NCBI GenBank assembly: GCA_963555705.1
Contig: OY743168.1
Location: 95,830,925 to 95,894,924, forward strand
Origin: Ligustrum vulgare
Taxonomy: Eukaryota > Streptophyta > Magnoliopsida > Lamiales > Oleaceae
DNA length: 64,000 nt
Direction: 5' to 3'
A model generated the notes under the pieces. It worked only from the letters and a program-made list of their open reading frames with translations, was not told the origin of the DNA and ran no database searches. Shown here in pieces: positions 57,294-64,000 of the stretch (position 1 is the stretch's first letter; the number at the start of each line of letters is the position of its first letter). The position numbers and the translations under genes were made by a program.

Positions 57294-58080
57294 GGTTCGA
57301 AGCGCGGAAGAAACGCCGGAAAGTTCCGAACTCAAGTTGTGGTTGGACGGATGAATCATGACCCAGTATTCACGATGCGATGGCTAGACGATGCGGACTA
57401 AAGAACCAAGATTTTCGAAACGCCACAAGGATTTGCCCAATCTCCTTGATAAGTCTCTGATTTAAACGCCACAAATATTCTAGCAAATATTTGATAAGTT
57501 CGATATTTGAACGCCACAAGAAATATTCTTGATAAGTTCGAAAAACATAGGAATCCACCTATATCTTTTATTGAATCCTCAATAAATACTGTTTATATCA
57601 AAATCGAAGTCTAATTACAATGAATGGAAAAAAGCGTATAAATAAGCAAAATAAAACCCTAGTCGCTAATGGACTCAAAATAGAGTTCTAACCAACATAA
57701 AATAGCTAAAAACTGAAAAGGGAATAAAATATGCGAAATTCTGGAAAAATCTTATCCGCCGCCTAGTTACGGCCGTAAATACCGAGCTTACAGCCGTAAG
57801 CCCCTCTCGGGTCCAAAGTTGATACCACAGTTACTTCCGTGACAAAATTGATTACGGCCGTAAGTCATGTTCTGCCCAAAAATTGCGATAGCTGCATTAC
57901 GGCCGTAATTCCAACGGTTACGGCCGTAAAAGGCCTTCTGCTTATTTTTCCGGTTCTTTTCGACACGGTTTGATATTCAAAACTCGTTGAACCTGCTGAA
58001 TTCTTGTTTTGACTTGAATTACTTGAATTTTCCCGTCAAGCCTGCTATGACTCCGATTGTCGAGGGTCCGGAACACATCA
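57291..58080 (-). repeat. Gypsy-type 3' LTR
   Basis: Minus-sense start TGATGTGTTCCGG. Contains four perfect TTACGGCCGTAA palindromes (from 57,767, 57,852, 57,897 and 57,918) plus degenerate ones. Confidence 0.9.
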
Positions 58081-58285
58081 TACCCTCCTTCTTTAGGATG
58101 ATTCGTCCCGAATCATAACTTTGTTTCTGTTGTTTCATTTCACCTCCTGGATCAAACGAAAAATTATTGCTTCCATGCCAGGGAGATGACCAATAGTATC
58201 CTGTAACTTGGGTTACATGATTGGATTGAAGTAGAAACTCATGTGGGCATTGGTGGTGTTGCCCAAATTTCTAAGCACATTTAAC

Positions 58286-59250
58286 TAGGGGTGGACAAAA
58301 TAACCGAACCAGACCAAACCAAACCAAACGGTTTGGTTCGGTTCTACATAAAAAAAAAATAATGGTTTGGTTCTTAGAATCAAGAACCATTCGGTTTTGG
58401 TTCTGGTTCCGGTTCTCTTTCCAAAACCAGAACCAGAACCAAGAACCAAACTATATATATATATTTTACAAATTAGTGGATATTCATCTCACCAAAAAAT
58501 TAAAATCTAAAATTATAAATGTGAAATGTACAAAAATGTTATTTAACATACATTTTATCTCATTTCAAATTAGACAAAGATTTTAAATCATAAATTTAAA
58601 TTCTAATTCTAATTCGCTTTTCTTCTTTTCAATTATAAATACGCATTCACACTGCTTTACTTACACTCCTATAACACAACAATCGTTGCACTCCTTAGTT
58701 ACCATCAATGACAATGATGTTTATTTTTTAAAATTTATGTATATATAAACCTCGACCCAATTCATCAATTCTCAAGAGTTAACCCAAACTCAAATTGCAA
58801 ATTACATCCCTAACTCACACGGCACCACGGTAGAATGAGATTCAGAACTTCATCGTAATCTGTAACTATAAGTCTAAACTGCCTTTATGTTCGATTCTCT
58901 AAATTTCAACATGTCGACGAGCTTCCTTCAGACTAGTTTCTTATTCTTTGACTTAGAATAACATGTTACTTTTTCTAAATCTTTGTTTTGTTAACTAAAA
59001 ATTTCATTTTCTATTTAGTAATGATGTAGATGGATTCTAATGAAGAAGCGGATATAAACAGGTTTTAATTTATATTTATTATTTAAAAATTCAGAACCAA
59101 ACCAGACCAAACCAGAACCGAGCGGTTTGGTTCCGGTTTGGTTCCATATCTTTGAAAAAACCAATTGGTTCCATTAGTAAAAAACCATCGGTTTACGGTT
59201 TGGTTTGGTTCTTCTAGAACCAGAACCAAACCGAACCACGTCCACCCCTA
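58286..59250. mobile_element. Non-autonomous hAT element nested in the LTR element (965 bp)
   Basis: Perfect 11-bp terminal inverted repeats TAGGGGTGGAC and a perfect 8-bp target duplication catttaac (58,278-58,285 and 59,251-59,258). Both sub-ends are rich in ggtttggtt / aaccaaacc words. The centre is AT-rich without a recognisable gene. Confidence 0.9.
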
Positions 59251-59426
59251 CATTTAACCTGCAAGACAAAATTAAATAAAGCGAGGAGGGAAATGTTAGG
59301 TTCATAAGGTACAAGGTATGAATCCTTGTATTCATGAATTATCACCGTCAATTCCTCTTTTGGAACCACGAGACCCTTCTCTTCACCTCGTTCTTCCTTT
59401 GCAAGTTCTCGTTTATTCCTCTCTAC

Positions 59427-60137
59427 TTATTTTCTCTCAAGCACCTCTTTAATATTTTTACTTTCAAATTCAACCACACCTCCTATCTCTAGATTTTTAT
59501 CACCACGCTCGTGTACTACCTCATTACTACCCAAATGGGGATCTTCCAATTCAACGCTCAAATCTTGAACTTCAACCTCAACTCCCAATTCCACCTTCTC
59601 CTCATCAAATTTTGGAGTTTGTTTATTTGTTTTTAATTTCAACTCTCCCTCCTTCTTATCAATATCCTTATCCCCATGATGCCTCCTATTATACCACTTT
59701 TTACTCTCCTTCCTTACCCTCCGTGAATCTTCTAGTGCTTCTTCTAATGTCAACCCATATAGTGCGCATGTTTTCCCTTTCTTAAGGAATTTGTATATGT
59801 CCATACTCTTATCATAAACAGCCTCCCTCCTATGTCTCCAAGGTTTTCCAAATAAAATATGATAAGATTTCAATGGCACTACATCACACCATACATCCTC
59901 ACTATACATTCCCTGGGTGATAGGCACTAGAACTTGTTTGGTTACTTTGAAATTCCCAAACTCTCTCATCCACGTCATCCTATAAGGTTTATAATGTGGT
60001 TTTAGGGGCAATCCTAATTTTTCAACCACGGTGCTACTAACGAAATTAGTAAAACACTTTCCATCAATCGCCAAACTGCACCCCTTATGATCCACATGAC
60101 ATCTAGTTTGGAATAAAGAGCCCGGATCATAATCCAT
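59427..60137 (-). pseudogene. Gypsy gag-protease-like ORF with altered active site
   Basis: 236 aa on the minus strand. Residues around 18-115 resemble the retropepsin-like domain of plant Gypsy elements (STVVEKLGLP, TKQVLVPI, WCDVVPLKSYHILFGKPW). Where an active protease reads D-S/T-G, this has SLAIDGKCFTN. The C-terminal half is charged and low in complexity (KKWYNRRHHGDKDIDKKEGE). No gag zinc knuckle is evident. The start codon is 480 bases from the primer site. The frame is open, but the domain has probably lost activity. Confidence 0.75.
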
Positions 60138-60272
60138 TCCGTATGTGACGTTAAAAAAAATTCAAAAATGAAGAGGATTTAGACATTAAATAGCAAGAAC
60201 GACTTTTATTGACTTGGAAGGAAATGAATATCAAGAATTTTAAAGAAACTTAAGAAAGTGGTTCTTGAATTT

Positions 60273-60303
<31 letters not shown>

Positions 60304-60602
60304 GAATAATGAATTTTCGGAATTAAATAATGCTAAAAAAATAATTTTTTTTAAATAAATCCGAAAATTCGATACGAACACAACAAAACGAACGGAACAG
60401 GATTTGGATAAGAATCGAACAAAATAAACACTTTTGAATTTTTGTTGAATTTTTATATGGATCAAATTGGAAAAAAATTTACTGGCACGAAGAATACTCA
60501 AGAAATGAAAGACTCAACAAAAAGATATGGATAATTCTTATGATAGACTCGATGATAAATATAAGAATTAAACTGAATAGAAAAACTTGAATTCAGAACC
60601 TA

Positions 60603-60614
60603 GCTCTGATACCA
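60603..60614 (-). other. Primer-binding site, initiator-Met tRNA
   Basis: TGGTATCAGAGC on the minus strand, two bases inside the 5' LTR. It fixes the element's orientation. Confidence 0.9.
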
Positions 60615-60616
60615 GA

Positions 60617-61407
60617 TGATAAGGTTCGAAGATGCGTGGAAGAAATGCCGAAAAGTTCCGAACTCAGGTTGTGGTTGGAAGGATGAATCATGATCCAATA
60701 TTCACGACACGATGGCTCGACGATGCGGACTAAAGAACCAAGATTTTCGAAACGCCACAAGGATTTGCTCAATCTCCTTAATAAGTCTCTGATTTAAACG
60801 CCACAAATATCCTAGCAAATATTTGATAAGTTCGATATTTGAACGCCACAAGAAATATTCTTGATAAGTTCGAAAAACATATGAATCCACCTATATCTTT
60901 TATTGAATCCTCAATAAATACTGTTTATATCAAAATCGAAGTCTAATTACAATGAATGGAAAAAGCGTATAAATAAGCAAAATAAAACCCTAGTCGCTAA
61001 TGGACTCAAAATAGAGTTCTAACGAACATAAAATAGCTAACAACTGAAAAAGGAATAAAATATTCAAAATTCTGGAAAAATCTTATCCGCCGCCTAGTTA
61101 CGGCCGTAAATACCGAGCTTACGGCCGTAAGCCCCTCTCGGGTCCAAAGTTGATACCACAGTTACTGCCGTGACAAAATTGATTACTGCCGTAAGTCATG
61201 TTCTGCCCAAAAATTGCGATAACTGCATTACGGCCGTAATTCCAACGGTTACGGCCGTAAAAGGCCTTCTGCTTATTTTTCCGGTTCTTTTCGACACGGT
61301 TTGATATTCAAAACTCGTTGAACCTGCTGAATTCTTGTTTTGACTTGAATTACTTGAATTTTCCCGTCAAGCCTGCTATGATTCCGATTGTCGAGGGTCC
61401 GGAACAC

Positions 61408-61411
<4 letters not shown>
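60617..61411 (-). repeat. Gypsy-type 5' LTR
   Basis: Partner of 57,291-58,080. Four perfect TTACGGCCGTAA palindromes (from 61,098, 61,119, 61,228 and 61,249). The pattern of perfect and mutated palindromes differs between the two LTRs. Confidence 0.9.

Positions 61412-61439
<28 letters not shown>
61412..61439. repeat. (GA)n microsatellite, right side of LTR insertion
   Basis: About 14 GA units, the other half of the repeat into which the LTR element went. Confidence 0.9.
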
Positions 61440-61442
<3 letters not shown>

Positions 61443-64000
61443 TACCAAGATATCTCTTTGTAAAAACATCCTAATTACTCAATCATTTACCACCTACAAT
61501 GCAAGCACCTTCAACCTGCAAACTTATAATAAAACAAATCATACGAAAGTAAGGCTTTCTCTTACTCTTGCAAATCTCTATAGTCAAAATTTCAAGAACC
61601 TAAAAGCTAAAAAAATGATTTTTCAGATTATAAAATAAAAATACTCTCATGAATCCTCACCAAGTTCTAGGCATGAAATATAAAGAAAGATTATCTACTG
61701 TAAATTTATTTATATTGGAAAAATGAAAAATATGGAAGTAAAAATGAAAACGGGCAGATGGACCTAGCAATAATCTAAGAACATATGAGAGTATCCAAGA
61801 TTATTTCACCTTTTGTCTTTTTTGTGACCAATATCTAAGAACATATTAAGTGCCACAAACTTTCTTTTTTCTACACTTAGATGATTCCGAGCATGCACGT
61901 CTTGAAAAAGGTCCACTTCGAAACTGAAAATCAGTGGGCTTAAGCTAGCAACTGTTATAATGGTGTAAGTAAATAGTCTCCACAAATGTTGTTTCTCCTA
62001 TGACAGCACAAAAAAATCTCCATTAGCCAAAACATGAAATAAAATACATAAGTGCATTAATACACTTCAATTTTCTTGTGCTAAAACTTTGGCTTAACAG
62101 TGACAGATTCAAAACCACTCTTTAAATCACTATAAACACCAAGCAGACAAGAACCAGTTATCACAATGCAATTTCAAAATGGAGATTATGAACAACCTAG
62201 GCACTTAGATTTATGTCAAGGGAAATATTTACTAATAAGTCATCATTACATAATCAAATCCAAATACTGCAATGTCATATGGTACATTACCACGTTAAAA
62301 TTCAAAAAAATAAACAAAAATAAACAAAACATCATTTAGAACAGAGGTTATTTCAAATAAAACAGACAAATGAGCTATAAATTCAGCTAAAATATGCAAA
62401 AATTTATAGCTGCACACTGACACATAATCAATAACACTGCAAGTAAAGAAAGCAATTCTCATATAGATCCTCCCATCAAATAGAGAAAAAAAAATAATAA
62501 TAAATAGAGTATTTGAGGGCATTTTCAGTATAATATAACAGAAGCAAAATTGATCAACTTTTTTTTTTCCAATTAAAACAGCTCAATCACACCAATCAAG
62601 CAAAATGCAGAGACCACATAACATGTTTTATATAATTTCACAGACAAGTCTATAATTCCTAAAAAATCTATTCGTAAAGTTGAGAACACAAAGAAAAAAA
62701 CAAGAAAGATTGAAGAATTTACCTTAATGTGCGAGAATGTTTGTGCTGAGAAAATTGAGAATGATTGGTTGGTTAAGAATCGATCTAGACCTAAACAAAA
62801 CAAATTACCGAAAGAAGAATCTAATTTGTTTAACAGATTATTACAGAGTTCCACTTACTCAATGAAGTTAAAAAAAATCAAATCAAAAATTCTGAGTTTT
62901 TGAAAAACCCCTTTCGATGTCCAACCCAAACCCCAGAAACAATAAAAAATCTACAGAAAAGAAATTACCACAATAACCAAACGAACACAAAATGAAGGAA
63001 ACTAACTGGAGATGAGAAGATGAGGAGTAGAAGTCACACTAACCGTAGAAAATGATATATAAACGCAAGACATAGATCAAACTGCAGGGAAAAACTCGTG
63101 GGTGATACTGATAATAAATATTTATTGATTAACCCAATAATTAATAACACATATTGATCCATTAAATGCGAGAAAGATAAATCTAAAAAAACACTATATA
63201 TACAAAATAACAAATGAAAAAAAAGGGGAAACTGATTAATTCAAAATCTATGCCATGGTGATGGGGATTTCATTTAAACAAAGAACATACATATATACGC
63301 ACGCAAAAGAATAACTTCTATGTGTGTGTTTATGTGAAGAAGAGAAGGGGAAAAACCAACATAACAAGTTCTTGTTCTAGTAATTGAAGGGCATGATCAA
63401 CAATTTTAAATAATAAGGAAAGAAATTCAAACCTGAAGCAACAATAGCTGTCGAAACTTGAGACGAACAGGGCTAATAACTCTCGTTAAGACCTGGGAAC
63501 CAACAAAATAAAACCCATGTCAAAAGAGGAAAAAAAATCAAATACAAACCAACTTGAATCTAGTATGCACAACCGAAGACCTAAAATTGAGCCCAAATAA
63601 TGTAATCCATGAGTAAAACTTCAACCCTGCCAAACCGTAGAGGGAAAAAATGAAACAGGGATCTGAGAAGAGAAAAGGGGAAAAACATGAGAAAAGGGAA
63701 AAAAATCATACACACCGAAGAATCGATCAGACTTCGGATAGAATAAATCAGACCCAAAAAACACGTACTAAACAAAACTATGGAGGCATCTGATAAGAGA
63801 AAAGGGTATTAAAAAAAAATAAAATTACACATTGAAGAATCGAAGGCAGTTGGGAGACGAGGAAACCCTAGACGACTAATGTTATGCTTGTATTCTTCAA
63901 TTGGATATCTTGTGTGTATGTATGGGAGAAGAAGCGTTCGAGTGAAAGAGAGGCATTTCGTATGAGAAGAGTGTAGAAGTGGAAGAGATATGTATGGCCA
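61440..64000. other. AT-rich region, no gene supported
   Basis: 2.5 kb with poly-A/T runs and short open frames of no recognisable content. On the minus strand several donor-like sites (for example cttcag|gtttga near 63,431) might belong to 5' noncoding exons of a gene, but no coding exon could be confirmed. Confidence 0.4.

Larger units (their letters stand above)
57291..61411 (-). mobile_element. Gypsy-type LTR element without RT, inserted in a GA repeat
   Basis: Near-identical LTRs of 790 bp (57,291-58,080) and 795 bp (60,617-61,411). The perfect initiator-Met primer site TGGTATCAGAGC lies on the minus strand at 60,614-60,603, two bases from the right LTR, and a purine tract (aaagaaggagggta) abuts the left LTR. 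Orientation is thus minus. The 2.5-kb interior has only a protease-like ORF and a nested hAT element, with no RT or integrase, so it is a deletion derivative or a non-autonomous family. Confidence 0.9.

Noticed and set aside
60600..60620. A tRNA gene near the tggtatcagagc strings
   Set aside because: Only the 12-base primer-binding complement is present, next to LTR ends; no cloverleaf can be built.
57291..61411. The two 790-bp repeats as a segmental duplication
   Set aside because: PBS, purine tract, a protease-like ORF between them and single-site GA flanks show they are LTRs.

Overview
The window is nuclear DNA of a flowering plant, most likely a eudicot. It has split genes with GT-AG introns, a plant-type CNGC2 channel remnant, a pollen-type PTEN, a UGT708-like glycosyltransferase and a two-exon plant AlgH-family gene. 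Nearly everything else is transposon-derived: Copia and Gypsy LTR elements, a LINE, a SINE, hAT, MULE, Helitron and Stowaway-like elements, often nested. The species cannot be named from what is visible.

Layout. 1-1,850: 5'-truncated Copia polyprotein on the minus strand, running off the left edge. 1,881-3,144: a MITE and the broken 3' part of a CNGC2-like gene. 3,300-8,030: a MITE split by a minus-strand short-LTR element that itself holds a decayed chromodomain Gypsy element. 8,810-10,260: dead LINE with an RNase H-like tail. 11,528-13,829: intact seven-exon PTEN1-like gene (414 aa). 14,831-16,301: intact two-exon UGT708-like gene (464 aa) with a SINE just downstream. 17-19.7 kb: tandem and low-complexity repeats. 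19,997-25,856: full-length Copia element with 708/651 bp LTRs and a perfect target duplication. 26,473-27,894: intact two-exon AlgH/UPF0301 gene (298 aa), minus strand. 28-39 kb: a perfect 62-bp-arm palindrome, three small hAT elements, a Stowaway-like element, an apparent solo LTR and a Rab7 pseudogene. 39,515-43,680: structurally intact hAT transposon with an uninterrupted 834-aa transposase, terminal inverted repeats and a perfect 8-bp target duplication. 44,047-45,781: Helitron with internal tandem repeats. About 46.0-53.3 kb: Mutator-like element with a decayed transposase and, convergent to it, a decayed Ulp1-type protease gene, with dense TGTAAT arrays around and between them. 54.2-55.3 kb: a MITE, a mini-Helitron and a second Helitron end. 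57,291-61,411: minus-strand Gypsy-type element lacking RT, inserted in a GA microsatellite and carrying a nested hAT element. 61.4-64 kb: AT-rich DNA with no gene I can support.

The host genes (PTEN1, UGT708-like, AlgH) look unrelated in function and form no cluster. The most interesting signals are the intact hAT element, the MULE/Ulp1/TGTAAT-array arrangement, and the clusters of CpG-rich palindromes upstream of TATA-like motifs in the LTRs of three different retroelement families.
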